From CAUZWH01 sp965224275 (lineage in GTDB: Bacteria > Pseudomonadota > Alphaproteobacteria > SHVV01), in NCBI GenBank assembly GCA_965224275.1, contig CBDCYR010000009.1, positions 1 to 64,000 of the forward strand: a stretch of 64,000 bases of DNA. Reading direction: 5' to 3'. Under the pieces are notes generated by a model that made no database searches, was not told where the DNA came from, and saw nothing but the letters and a program-made list of their open reading frames with translations. The translations under genes were made by a program, and so were the position numbers. Below, piece by piece: positions 36,299-45,105 of this stretch; positions within the stretch are counted from its first letter, which is position 1, and every line of letters begins with the position of its first letter.

Positions 36299-37228
36299 CT
36301 ACTCAGCCTCGAAGGCAGCGATGATGGCGGCGCCGATGTCCGAGAGTTCCGCGGCAAGTCGGGCACCCGGCACCTCGACTGTCATGCCGTTGGCGGCAAG
36401 CTGCGTCAGATACCAGTCGGCCAACTCGCGGGCGCGCGCAGTGCCAGCCGCCTCCGCCAGCAGCGCCGCCGCACGCAGGCAGTTGCGAGCGTGGGGAGCG
36501 AGCGCCTCGAAGGCGTCCTTGTTCGCGAACACATAGTTGCGCGGCACCCAGGCGCGGGCGTCATAGAAGTGACTCACATGGTCCCAGACCTCGCGGTCGT
36601 AACCGGTCGCGCCGGACGAGATGAAGGCGGCCGCTGAACCGTCCGCCAGAGCACCCCTCAGCGCCCCCGCCTCGACGTGGATCGATTGCATCCCGGCGAG
36701 CGCCGCGAACCGCGCGGTCGCCGCGTTGTTGGCGCGGAACGCAATGCCTGCCATATCAGCGACGCTTTCAATAGCGTGTTTGAAATACATTCCCTGGGGC
36801 GGCCAGGGCACTGAGTAAAGCAGCACGAGGTTCCGGCTTGCGAGACTCTCGGCGAGCCGGCCTCTCGCCGCCCGCCAGAGCCGGTCGGACAAGGCAAAGG
36901 AGGACGCAAGGAACGGCACTGAGTCGAAGCCGAAGATGGGGTTCTCGTCCTGGTGCGCACTCAAGAACCGCTCGCCAATGGGCGCCTCCCCGGTCGCCAC
37001 GGCACGCTTGATCTCACCGCCCTCGAAGAGCGACCCGTTGCCGTGAACCGTGATTACGAGCGCGCCGTCGGTGCAGACGCCCACCGCCTCGGCGAAGAGC
37101 CTCGCGTTCTCGGTGTGGTAGTTAGAGTCCGCGTACGCCGTCGGCATGTCCCAGCGCTCGGCCGCCTGCGCTGCACCTACCGAGAGGACCAGGGCCAGGC
37201 TCGCGGCCACTCCGATGGTCCGTTTCAT
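36299..37228 (-). CDS. TRAP-type C4-dicarboxylate-like substrate-binding protein (DctP family)
   Basis: 309 residues with a Sec signal peptide (MKRTIGVAASLALVLSVGAA, cleavage near AQAA). DctP-family features include WDMPTAYADSNYHTENARLF, the ligand-lid region PIFGFDSVPFLASSF, the VADMAGIAFRANN strand, and FISSGATGYDREVWDHVSHF with YVFANKDAFEAL near the end. It should bind an organic acid in the periplasm and hand it to a TRAP permease. No DctQ/DctM genes are nearby, so it is an orphan here. It is convergent with the integrase pair. Confidence 0.85.
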   Translation of the reverse strand: MKRTIGVAASLALVLSVGAAQAAERWDMPTAYADSNYHTENARLFAEAVGVCTDGALVITVHGNGSLFEGGEIKRAVATGEAPIGERFLSAHQDENPIFGFDSVPFLASSFALSDRLWRAARGRLAESLASRNLVLLYSVPWPPQGMYFKHAIESVADMAGIAFRANNAATARFAALAGMQSIHVEAGALRGALADGSAAAFISSGATGYDREVWDHVSHFYDARAWVPRNYVFANKDAFEALAPHARNCLRAAALLAEAAGTARARELADWYLTQLAANGMTVEVPGARLAAELSDIGAAIIAAFEAE

Positions 37229-37330
37229 GGTCTTGCCTCCCGTCGTGGTTGCTGATGAGCGCCGCCGAAGGACATGAAGTATAAGGTGCGGCGTCAGGCT
37301 TGGCTGATGCAGCGAACGCTCAGAGTCCGA

Positions 37331-38246
37331 CTCGAAACTCTATGTTTGATAACAGTACCTTGCGAGCCGCCTTGTGAGGAGTCGGATGTTGGCGACAAGA
37401 ATCCATGCCTGTGCGGAGGCGATTGATTTCTCCCAATCCTTGGCCAGTCGACGGCATCGGTTGAGCCAGGCGAAGGTCCTCTCGACGACCCATCGTCTGG
37501 GCAGGAGCTCGAAGCCCTGGGCGGTGTCTGAGCGCTTGATGATCTCGAGCTTCCAGCGGCCGATGTCCTCAAGGGCGCCCTCGAGTTTCGGTCCCGCGTA
37601 GGCGGCGTCGGCGAAGAGGTGACGCAGCCGGGGGAAGCGATGACGGATCGATTTGAGGACCTCGGGCGCGCCGTCGCGGTCCTGGATATCGGCTGCGTGC
37701 ACGATCAGGCCGACCAGCAGGCCGAGTGTATCGGTGACGATGTGACGCTTGCGGCCCTTGATCTTCTTGCCCGCGTCATAGCCCCGAACACCACCGCTTT
37801 CCGTGGTTTTCACGCTCTGGCTGTCGATCACCCCGGCGCTCGGGCCGGCCTCGCGTCCTTCCAGCTCCCGGGCCGCCATGACCAGGTGATGGTTGATGCT
37901 CTCCAGCAGGCCGTTGGAGCGCCAGTCGTAGAAATAGCGCTGGACCGTGGAAGGCGGAGGGAAGTCGTTCGGCAACATCGCCCACTGGCAGCCCGTCGAG
38001 GCCATGTACATGACCGCATCCATGACATGGCGCAGGTCCGTCGTCCTCGGCCGGCCGATCTTCTTGCGCGGCGGCATGAGCGGCGCGATCAACGCCCACT
38101 CTCGATCCGTCAGGTCGCTTGCGTAGCGCCCGCCACGGCGCTCATAATTCGGGCGAGTGATTTCGGTCCACATGTTGTGCCTCCTCGTTTGCTTTGACAC
38201 AACCGAGTAAGCCACAACCGACTGAAATCACTCAACTAGTTTCGGG
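37331..38246 (-). mobile_element. IS5-family insertion sequence (ends approximate)
   Basis: The transposase is flanked by imperfect inverted ends: CTCGAAACTCTATGTTTGAT at 37331 and the complement of CTCAACTAGTTTCGGG ending 38246, matching about 16 of 25 positions. No target duplication could be fixed. It sits a few bases from the 3' end of a umuC remnant. Confidence 0.6.
37340..38173 (-). CDS. IS5-family transposase
   Basis: 277 residues from MWTEITRPNYERRGGRYASD at 38173; an upstream GTG-type extension is possible. An N-terminal DUF4096-like domain (LTDREWALIAPLMPP) is followed by the DDE domain: Asp in AGVIDSQSVKTTES, Asp in HLFADAAYAGPKL, and Glu in WVVERTFAWLNRCRRLAKDW. The R-xxxx-lysine spacing after the Glu is normal for IS5. 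A single frame codes the whole protein, so no programmed frameshift is needed. Confidence 0.9.
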   Translation of the reverse strand: MWTEITRPNYERRGGRYASDLTDREWALIAPLMPPRKKIGRPRTTDLRHVMDAVMYMASTGCQWAMLPNDFPPPSTVQRYFYDWRSNGLLESINHHLVMAARELEGREAGPSAGVIDSQSVKTTESGGVRGYDAGKKIKGRKRHIVTDTLGLLVGLIVHAADIQDRDGAPEVLKSIRHRFPRLRHLFADAAYAGPKLEGALEDIGRWKLEIIKRSDTAQGFELLPRRWVVERTFAWLNRCRRLAKDWEKSIASAQAWILVANIRLLTRRLARYCYQT

Positions 38247-38254
38247 TTGGCCTC

Positions 38255-38592
38255 TCAGGCTTTAACCACCGGGATGTCCGCCCAGCGGGTCGCATAGCAG
38301 GGCGAGCGGAACGCACTGCTCGACCGCCACCCCGCCTCTTGGCCGGCACGGCCGAACTGGATCGAACCCGGCCCCAGCCGGTCGTTGATCGCATCGAACG
38401 CCTCGATCAGCTTGTCGTCCTTCGGGTCGGTCCGGTCGAACAGCGAGCTTTGCCCCCGCCCGGCCTCGGCGAGGTCGAGCAGCATCACCCCCGCCCTCTT
38501 GTACGCCATCCCTTCTTTGTAAATGAGTTTCAGTGCGGCCAGCGCGGCTCGAACGATATGTTTGGTGTTGTTGGTCGCAGGCGACAGTGCCT
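38255..38592 (-). pseudogene. umuC: UmuC (Y-family DNA polymerase V subunit), C-terminal fragment
   Basis: The frame reads EALSPATNNTKHIVRAALAA, then LKLIYKEGMAYKRAGVMLLD, and ends RWADIPVVKA. This is the C-terminal domain of UmuC, about the last 110 residues of some 420. The polymerase core and finger domains are gone; at the 5' side the sequence changes to group II intron reverse transcriptase on the other strand. Not functional. Confidence 0.75.
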
Positions 38593-38596
38593 CCGC

Positions 38597-38841
38597 CCTG
38601 GACGGCGCATAAGGCTGACCAAGCCTGGCTCCTCGGTGTTCAAAGGAAGCAGTATCAGTGGAGTTGGGAGAACCCCGCCGAGCCGTACCGCGATTTGTGG
38701 AATTGGGTCATCGACCCCCGCAACCTGCGGAGCGCATGGCGCTCGATTGCTGGCAACAAAGGCAGGCAGACGCCTGGTGTCGACGGGGAGACGGTGGAGA
38801 GAATTGTTTCTCAGCCGGGCGTCAGCGCCTTTCTGGACTAA
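38597..38841 (+). pseudogene. Group II intron reverse transcriptase/maturase, N-terminal fragment
   Basis: The plus strand encodes WTAHKADQAWLLGVQRKQYQ, the segment NLRSAWRSIAGNKGRQTPGV, and DGETVERI, the start (RT0 region) of a group II intron-encoded protein. It ends at GVSAFLD with a stop, where relatives run on for 400 residues. The YxDD catalytic box, maturase domain and ribozyme are absent. This is a fragment captured between other mobile-element scraps. Confidence 0.72.
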
Positions 38842-38900
38842 GCCGCCCTCGATCAGCACCGACTGCAAGCGGTCATAAAACACATGACCCGGAGAGCGCG
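38838..38900 (-). pseudogene. Transposase N-terminal scrap (IS1182-like)
   Basis: The minus strand reads RTERPRSPGHVFYDRLQSVL followed by IEGG. This resembles the opening motif (PGHxFYxRLNxxL) of IS1182-type transposases. About 20 residues remain, squeezed between the intron fragment and the istB fragment. Confidence 0.4.
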
Positions 38901-39277
38901 GCCTCTCCGTCCGCTTCACCACCGCTTCCCATCTGGTCCACGAACTGATCGAGGCCCGCGACGAGAAGAGGCTGCTCCGCCTCCAGGCCCAGCTCGCCAA
39001 GGTCAGTCTCCTGATCGTCGACGAACTCGGATACGTGCCCCTGTCGCAGACCGGCAGTGAGCTGCTGTTCGACGTGTTCAGCCAGCGCTACGAGAACGGC
39101 GCCACCATCGTCACCTCCAACCTGCCCTTCCAGGAATGGACTTCGGTCTTCGCCAGCGAGCGCCTCACCGGCGCCCTGCTCGACCGCATCACACACCACG
39201 TTCATATCCTGGAGATGAACGCAGAGAGCTACCGGCTCAAGCAGAGCCGCTCCCGACGCCAGCGTTCCTCCGAATAA
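38896..39277 (+). pseudogene. istB: IstB-like ATPase of a second IS21-type element, C-terminal fragment
   Basis: From 38896 the frame reads GLSVRFTTASHLVHELIEAR, continues through the Walker B LLIVDELGYVPLS and the ATIVTSNLPFQEWTSVFAS block, and stops at 39277. The Walker A half is missing. The sequence differs from the istB at 57381-58109, so it comes from another IS21-type element. Its right end seems to follow at about 39415-39480, with two repeats of the form GGTACATnTTCTnCnCCGCCG. Confidence 0.8.
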
Positions 39278-39483
39278 TCGCACCTCCCCGCTTGACCCCG
39301 TGGGCCCACAGGCACCTCCCACGCGCCGCGGACGACGCCAGCCGCGCGGAGGGCGCGTCGACCCGCGCGCGGGGCCCTCCTGTGGACTACGGGGACAAGC
39401 TACCGCCGAGCCAATGGTACATTTCTACGCCGCCGCGCCGGTACATATTCTCTCCGCCGTTGACACGACGGTACCAGCCAACA

Positions 39484-39996
39484 GGGGGTGATCGCGCCAG
39501 GCGACGACGCCGGCGGTCAGGTCGAGGAAGCGCGCGCGCCGCAGGAAGGCCGGCAGGGGCTCGTCGGAGTCGATGCCGCCGCAATGCAGATCGCAGTCGC
39601 CTGCGGCCAGGCGGCGCAGCCCCTCGGTGCGGCTGGCGCTCCCGATGCGGAGTTCGATGGCGGGAAAGGTTTCCCGGAAGCGCGCGGCGGCGCGGGCGAG
39701 CACGGTCTCGGCCCACGGCGGGGTCGCGGTCACGCGGAAGACGCCGGTGCGGCCGGAGCGGGCAGCGTCGATCGCGCGATCAGCGTCCTCGGCCTCGCTC
39801 AGGATGCGCCGAGCGCGGTGAGGCGCACGCCGTCCGGCAGGCGCTCGAACAGCCGGCTGCCGAGCCGGTGCTCGAGCCGGGCGATGTTGCGGGTAAGCGT
39901 GGGCTGGGTGATGTTCGAACGTTCCGCCGCCGCACTGATCCTGCCGGTCTCGGCGACGGCGAGCAGGCGCGTGAGGTCGGTTCGTCTCTCAAACAT
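39484..39996 (-). pseudogene. LysR-type transcriptional regulator, frameshifted and truncated
   Basis: The ATG at 39996 opens MFERRTDLTRLLAVAETGRI and a complete winged HTH (AAAERSNITQPTLTRNIARL, EHRLGSRLFERLPDGVRLTA). One base is missing near 39814, after LTALG. The ligand-binding domain resumes in another frame (ILSEAEDADRAIDAA, then TPPWAETVLARAAARFRETF) and is cut at DHPLLAG near 39484 by the IS21-type right end. About 170 of the usual 300 residues remain. Confidence 0.75.
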
Positions 39997-40396
39997 GGCG
40001 ACGTTTCCGGTGCCGGGGCAACCGGCCGCATGTCCTCCTTCTTGGCACGTGGGGTGGCGGCGAGGGGATTGCAACCGCGCGACTAGCTGCCGGGGCCTGG
40101 CCCGAATGCGGTGGACGACATCCTCGCGAGCGCTCAGAATCGTGAAGCCTGCGGCCGTCGTACTGAGACGACGACCGTCTTGTTACGGAACTCGAACGGG
40201 CGAGCATCGATGACAGTCACCCGCGGTGGACGGAGAGGATCATGATCCCGACACTCATCACCGAGTCGCACATCGCGGAAGCCAAGGGAAGCCAAGGGAA
40301 GGGACGGGAGGGTGTTGCCCTCGGATAAGGCGGTGTCGGAACCCGCGTCCTTCCTAGTGCTTTCAATAGGATTTTCGGGGAAAGGGTAAAGCGAAC
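39997..40396. other. Intergenic region with a short tandem repeat
   Basis: No supported gene. GAAGCCAAGG is repeated twice in tandem near 40280-40300. The last 30 bases, including GGGGAAAGGG, probably hold the translation signals of the next gene. Confidence 0.4.
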
Positions 40397-41213
40397 ATGT
40401 CGCACCTCTATGAGATGGTGATCGGCAATGCCCGGGTGTGGCTGAAGCTGCAGGCTTCGTGCGAGTCAACCGAGCAAGCGGGCGCGTTCTTCGAGTGCCG
40501 TTTCAATGGGAACGACTACATCGTGGACGGAAAGCTCGCTGTCACGCCGTTTAGGCTTTCCGAGCGCTCCAACTACATTGCCAATTGGGCGTCAATTGCG
40601 GACCGGCTTCCGGCGGGATGGGACGACGACGAATTCCGCATTGTGGAGTCCCCGTATCCATGGTGCGAAAGCCTGTCGGACGACTGCGATTGCCATGGAA
40701 GGAAAGGGAGACTGGATGAGGCTGTCTGTTCGGATTGTGGCTTGCACGAGGAGACAGACAAGCGTGCAACCAAGTCCGCGAATGTCCGGCATCGGCGCCA
40801 TATTCGATCGATGGAAGAGGCTATTGCACGGCAGGATGAGGCGCAAAGTAGGAAGAAGCGTGAAAGGGAGCAGCAACGAGCACATTCAGGCGCAGGCGGT
40901 GTCGCGACGCGAGGGGATAAAGGAGGAGGACGTCGTCCGGGTGCAGCTCGGTCGCTCAGCGATGCGATCGATGGCCTGAACCGATTGGTTGCTGGGGGAT
41001 TCTATTGCTCGATTCATGGTTCGCACCACCTTTATGGCGATCAGTCGGTACGGAATACTGTGGCGAGTGTTGCCGGCGCGTGGGCACAAATTTCGAATTG
41101 GGTGGAGGCAAGTCGCGAGTTTGCGATGTCGAGAATGGGGGATATGACCGCGCACTGGCTTCAAATGCACCAATCCGAAGAGTGCGCACAGAGAGCAGTT
41201 TGGGGCGATGCCG
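40397..41213 (+). pseudogene. DUF2971-type gene, 5' part, interrupted by IS256
   Basis: The ATG at 40397 opens a 272-residue frame: MSHLYEMVIGNARVWLKLQA, a cysteine cluster that could bind zinc (WCESLSDDCDCHGRK, AVCSDCGLHEE), a highly charged helical stretch (EEAIARQDEAQSRKKRERE), and GFYCSIHGSHHLYGD. It reaches the IS256 end at ...QRAVWGDA. Joining across one copy of the 8-bp duplication restores the frame exactly into the DUF2971 domain at 42615. Base composition is AT-richer than the surroundings, suggesting separate acquisition. Confidence 0.75.
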
Positions 41214-42606
41214 GGTTGTGTCTCGAAAGTGGTGGAAATTGGTTTTGGCGCCTCTCCGAGCGGGTTGAGTTTTGCGGCGGTCAGGCCGCGCGGTCGAGGG
41301 TTTCGTCGGCGATTAGCTGATCGAGGGTTTCCCATCCATCGACTTTGCGCATCTGGATTTGGCCGCAAGCGAGGAGCGCCCAGAGGAGCATCGGCACTGT
41401 TTCGGGACACGGCAGCACGGTCTGTGTTTTGATCCGGCGCTTGAACTCCTCGTTGAGACGCTCAATGGCGTTGGTCGTTCGGGCTGATTTCCATTGGCTC
41501 TTGGACAGGCGCGTGAAGGTAAAGAGCTTGTCGCCCGCTTCTGCGAGGCTGTCCGCGACGGCCCTGCATTTCAGCCGCCACTTGCGGACAAACGCCTTGC
41601 GGCGGGTTTCCACCTCGGAGGCAGTGTCGGCATAGATCATATCGCGGTAATCTTCGCTCAGCTCGTCATGCATGTGTTTGGGAGCATGACCCAGAAGGTT
41701 GCGGTGCTTGTGCACGGTGCAGCGTTGAACGGGAAGGTCATCGCCCCAAAGCGCCGACAGAGCCGCCTCCAGTCCCGGCGCGCCATCGACGATGACAAAC
41801 CCGGGCCGTTTCAGTCCACGCGCATCAAGGTCGTCGAGGAACTGGCGCCACGCCGCCTGGCTTTCTCCGCCCATATTCCCGATCGAAAGCAAGACCTTCT
41901 GGCCATCCCGGCGCACCCCTATAGCCGCGAGAACCGAGATGTTGGTGGCCTTGCGATCCAGTCGGGTCTTGATCACAGTGCCGTCAAGGATCAGCCGAAC
42001 GATATCCTCATCCGCGAGGCCACGGCTGCACCAGGCGTCCCAATCGACCTTCACCTTGCGCCACGCCCGGCTCACAACGTCCTTGCTCACAGCACCCCCG
42101 AAGAGCCCGAACAGCGCGCGTTTCACCCGCCGCGTGTTGGTTCCGGACAGATACACCGAAGCGATCAGCGCCTCGGCCTTTCTGGTCAGCCGCTGGTAGC
42201 GCGGCAGCGCCCGCGAACGCCATTCCGACGCCCGACCGTCTTCCTCAACGATCCGTGCACGCGGCACGCTCACCCTCTCGGTCCCGAATGTCCCCGTCAG
42301 TTGCCGCTCCCGGTGCCCGTTCCGATACCCTTGCCGAAGCGCGTCCTCTCGACCGTATCGGCAGCGCCCGAGAAACTGCGCAAGTTCCTCCTCAAAAACG
42401 GCCTCGATCGTGGATCTGATGTTCTCCCGCAGCCGGTCCTCGAGCGGATCATAGCCGGCGTCATTGGCCAGTAGCGAAAGCGCGGAAGTCTCGGTAGTGT
42501 TCTTCATGGCGTGATCTCCTTGGCGGTGCTAGCCGCCGGTTGGGTGGTTGTCTTGTCACCCGGAGATTACGCCATCCTCAAATTTCCACCACTTTCGAGA
42601 CACAGC
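41214..42606 (-). mobile_element. IS256-family insertion sequence, type B, copy 2
   Basis: This matches the copy at 12296-13689 in opposite orientation, with the same end sequences (TGTCTCGAAAGTGGTGGAAA). The pair forms large inverted repeats about 27.5 kb apart, which could recombine to invert everything between them. Confidence 0.92.
41281..42507 (-). CDS. IS256-family transposase (type B, copy 2)
   Basis: 408 residues, identical to the protein at 12396-13622 except for Arg instead of Trp at residue 69 (REWQLTG becomes RERQLTG, from one T-to-C change). Arg is probably the original residue, as it lies in the conserved GYRNGHRERxL segment of the family; this is inference. All DDE residues are intact. 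Confidence 0.92.
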   Translation of the reverse strand: MKNTTETSALSLLANDAGYDPLEDRLRENIRSTIEAVFEEELAQFLGRCRYGREDALRQGYRNGHRERQLTGTFGTERVSVPRARIVEEDGRASEWRSRALPRYQRLTRKAEALIASVYLSGTNTRRVKRALFGLFGGAVSKDVVSRAWRKVKVDWDAWCSRGLADEDIVRLILDGTVIKTRLDRKATNISVLAAIGVRRDGQKVLLSIGNMGGESQAAWRQFLDDLDARGLKRPGFVIVDGAPGLEAALSALWGDDLPVQRCTVHKHRNLLGHAPKHMHDELSEDYRDMIYADTASEVETRRKAFVRKWRLKCRAVADSLAEAGDKLFTFTRLSKSQWKSARTTNAIERLNEEFKRRIKTQTVLPCPETVPMLLWALLACGQIQMRKVDGWETLDQLIADETLDRAA

Positions 42607-42614
42607 CGATGCCG

Positions 42615-43507
42615 ATATCCCCGAGGTTCTGTACAAGTACATTCCGAAGGAACGGATTGGTAAGGGGGCACCGAACAGCCTTCGGGCAACTCAGCTATTG
42701 GCACTCAATGACGATATGGAATGCAACGTCACGACAATGAAGGGCAGCGACGACGAAGATACGCTGGCTTTTCTGAAGGCGGTGCAATCGAAATTGGAGA
42801 GGCATCTCGGTATTGCTGTGGACTGGGAAGAACTGTTGACAAGGAGGACCCGGTACGGCGATCTGAGGTTGTCTACATTCCTCCAGGAGTACCTGAATCC
42901 ACGGGTGGGCGTCGTCTCTTTCAGCACAGACGTGACGGTGCCAACGATGTGGGCGCATTACGCGCGGAATACCGGGATAGTCGTGGGCTACGACAGGGAC
43001 GCGTTGAGGGCTCTGGGGTTCGAGTTGAGGCCGGTGGTCTATTCGGAACTCGCGCCGACGTACAGTCCTCAGGACGGCGATGCCGTAACGCTCGATTTTG
43101 TCAATCGCGAGTACATGGAGCGTGATCTGAGAGCGGGTCGTAGCGGCAACGGTTTCCCGATCCTCGCAAGTACCGATCTCGCAAGGATCGGGTCGGACTG
43201 GAAGTCGCTCGCTCGGGTGTTGCTGGTAAAGGGGATATCGTGGGCCTACGAGAAAGAGGTCCGGCTATTGGTTGATCTCGGCGAGACGCGCGACACAGGC
43301 GGAGAGGACGACGAGGGTTGGCCGGTTAAGGTCATCGACCTTCCGGCGGAGGCGATAAAGCAGATCTACCCAGGGATGAAGACCCGGGCTGCCGACGTTG
43401 AACGCGCCATCCAAATCGCACGGGGCGCGCAAAGGCGGGGACTGTTCGTCGGAGGATTGTCGTCGCATGCATTTCGGATTCAGAAGACCGGAGGCACCAA
43501 CCATTGA
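42615..43507 (+). pseudogene. DUF2971-type gene, 3' part, interrupted by IS256
   Basis: Directly after the right duplication the frame reads IPEVLYKYIPKERIGKGAPN. It continues through LRLSTFLQEYLNPRVGVVSF and VPTMWAHYARNTGIVVGYDR to a stop at 43507. VVSFS...MWAHYA...G is the DUF2971 signature. Rebuilt with 40397-41213 the gene encodes about 569 residues: a cysteine-rich N-terminal half and a DUF2971 C-terminal half. The function of DUF2971 is unknown. The location beside a restriction operon and toxin genes suggests a defence role, without direct proof. Confidence 0.78.
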
Positions 43508-43674
43508 AACGTGGCTTCCGGTGGGGAGAGGCAGTCGCATAGGCCGGAGAAATGACTGCAGATGGCTGCCGCAGAATGCTACTCATAAACGTGGCTGGAG
43601 CGCGACACTCGCACCATGGGGGCAGACCGCGATGGTGGCGATGTGATCCACGTCTGCGACACGGATTGGGCGGG

Positions 43675-44295
43675 TTAGAAGATCGCTTGGAATCTCGAAG
43701 TCGCCATCGTGCCTCTTCGGGTGTCGAACTCCAAGGGTGGCGCTTCCTCAAGCCCTCGCTCTACGACGTTGAAGTCGGAGTCGTCAATCTTTTCTGATGG
43801 CACCTCGACAGCCTGCGCGCGCATCCGCGTACGCTCCTCTTCGGTCCTCGCCAACGCGACGGCGATGGCCTGTGCAGCGGGCGATAGTCGAGCGAGAGCT
43901 TCCGTGACCTGATCCTTGGACAGTCGCACCGCGTTCGGTGCCGTATCGGATCGTTTATCCGCTTCGAGATACAAAGCGGTCGGCGTGAAGATGTAGCCGG
44001 CGTCGTCGATGACGATCAGTCCAGTCCGTAGCCCCGGTGTCGAGCGTACCTCAATCCGGACGCCCCGCAAGGTGCGTACGGCGTCGAGCGTGCCGAAACC
44101 CATCCGCATGACGCGCTCATTGAAGTCGAGACAAACTGTGATCAACTCGGGACCTAACTTTTTGGCGAGCGCAGCGAGCGCCGCAGCGGGTTCCGGCAAT
44201 ATTCCTGGCGCTGCATAACAGGCAATTCGCTCAGCGCCGGCGATCTCGCCCGCCATACGCCCCGAGTCGAGACATAGGAACAGAGGCTCAGACAT
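43675..44295 (-). CDS. Hypothetical protein, last gene of the hsd operon, C-terminus doubtful
   Basis: About 206 residues from MSEPLFLCLDSGRMAGEIAG at 44295. The middle, ELITVCLDFNERVMRMGFGT and PGLRTGLIVIDDAGYIFTPT, looks like one PLD-type alpha/beta half-domain, but no HKD motif is present, so I do not assign a function. The long C-terminal helix region (EEERTRMRAQAVEVPSEKID) ends in an unconvincing tail, EFDTRRGTMATSRFQAIF. An overlapping frame reads GDFEIPSDLLTRPIRVADVD, so a frameshift near 43715 is possible. It starts 20 bases after the HEPN-CBS gene on the same strand and probably belongs to its transcript. Confidence 0.55.
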   Translation of the reverse strand: MSEPLFLCLDSGRMAGEIAGAERIACYAAPGILPEPAAALAALAKKLGPELITVCLDFNERVMRMGFGTLDAVRTLRGVRIEVRSTPGLRTGLIVIDDAGYIFTPTALYLEADKRSDTAPNAVRLSKDQVTEALARLSPAAQAIAVALARTEEERTRMRAQAVEVPSEKIDDSDFNVVERGLEEAPPLEFDTRRGTMATSRFQAIF

Positions 44296-44315
44296 GCGCT
44301 GCCATCCAATAATGT

Positions 44316-45039
44316 TCAATTTGACGAGATCGCTAGGACGTCCCAAGGCGTGATCATGCGCTGGAGCGGCTCGGTGTTCTTGCCCGAGGCTGTTACGAAG
44401 GCGGCACCCACCCGCGCGGTCGGCGACTCAAGAGCCAGGAACATCTCGACGAGATCATCGATTGGTGTTCTGGGCGCCACGAACCGGAACGTTTCCGTGT
44501 TATCGGCATCGAGACGACAATGACGGAAAATGTCTGAGATCCGCATCTGCCGACCGACGATTGTCTCAGGTTCTGCCCACAGGTGATCGAAAACCGCGGC
44601 TTCGTCACTGGCGGAACACGCCGATGATCGCGTCGCGTTCACCCAGAATTGGAACATGGCTGAAGCCGCCTCGCTTCATCTCGTCCGCGAGATCGCCCAG
44701 CTGGTCGGTCAAGCCGGCAGTCTTGATCTGCTTGCGTGGCACGCCGACCGAGCTGGCTGTTGGTGGGCTTTTGAGGTGGCTCAGCAGGGACTGAGCCTCA
44801 TCGAGAAACGTTTCGGAGACATGAACGGCGTGACCATCGGAACTGTGCTTCGGGTGCTGGAGCGCGTTCCGAACATCCCGAATGTAGATGAGCAAAGAGC
44901 GGTTCTTCCTCACGGTACCGTCGCGCTGTGACGCCTTTTCAATCTCAAAAGAATACGATGACGGAGCACGGGCACGGCGGTTTACCTCGGTGACGATCTC
45001 TTCGAACGTACGGATGAAGCTCTCCGTCGAATTGCTCAT
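44316..45039 (-). pseudogene. HEPN-CBS domain protein (Swt1-type HEPN), frameshifted
   Basis: The ATG at 45039 opens MSNSTESFIRTFEEIVTEVN and a helical N-terminal domain with the HEPN ribonuclease motif R-N-x3-H (DVRNALQHPKH, Arg57 and His62). A CBS half follows: RGGFSHVPILGERDAIIGVF. Near 44608 the frame breaks; the second CBS half (AAVFDHLWAEPETIVGRQMR, then TEPLQRMITPWDVLA) is read in the next frame to 44316. Rebuilt length is about 235 residues. HEPN proteins are RNases or RNA-binding partners common in defence and toxin systems, and CBS pairs sense adenosine nucleotides. It lies 66 bases after hsdR on the same strand. Confidence 0.7.
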
Positions 45040-45105
45040 TCCAACGCTCTCATTTCTCGGGCTGTGGCCATGATAAGGGAGCGGCGACGGGGTGTCGGCT
45101 ATCTA

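Larger units (their letters stand above)
41206..42614. repeat. 8-bp target duplication CGATGCCG flanking IS256 type B, copy 2
   Basis: CGATGCCG lies at 41206-41213 and 42607-42614. It proves a simple insertion and allows the interrupted gene to be rebuilt. Confidence 0.88.

Noticed and set aside
12296..42606. Composite transposon bounded by IS256 copies
   Set aside because: Each IS has its own 8-bp duplication, so they inserted separately; the outer flanks do not match.
43508..43674. Separate gene reading GDFEIPSDLLTRPIRVADVD on the minus strand
   Set aside because: No start and only about 45 residues; more likely a shifted tail of the neighbouring gene.
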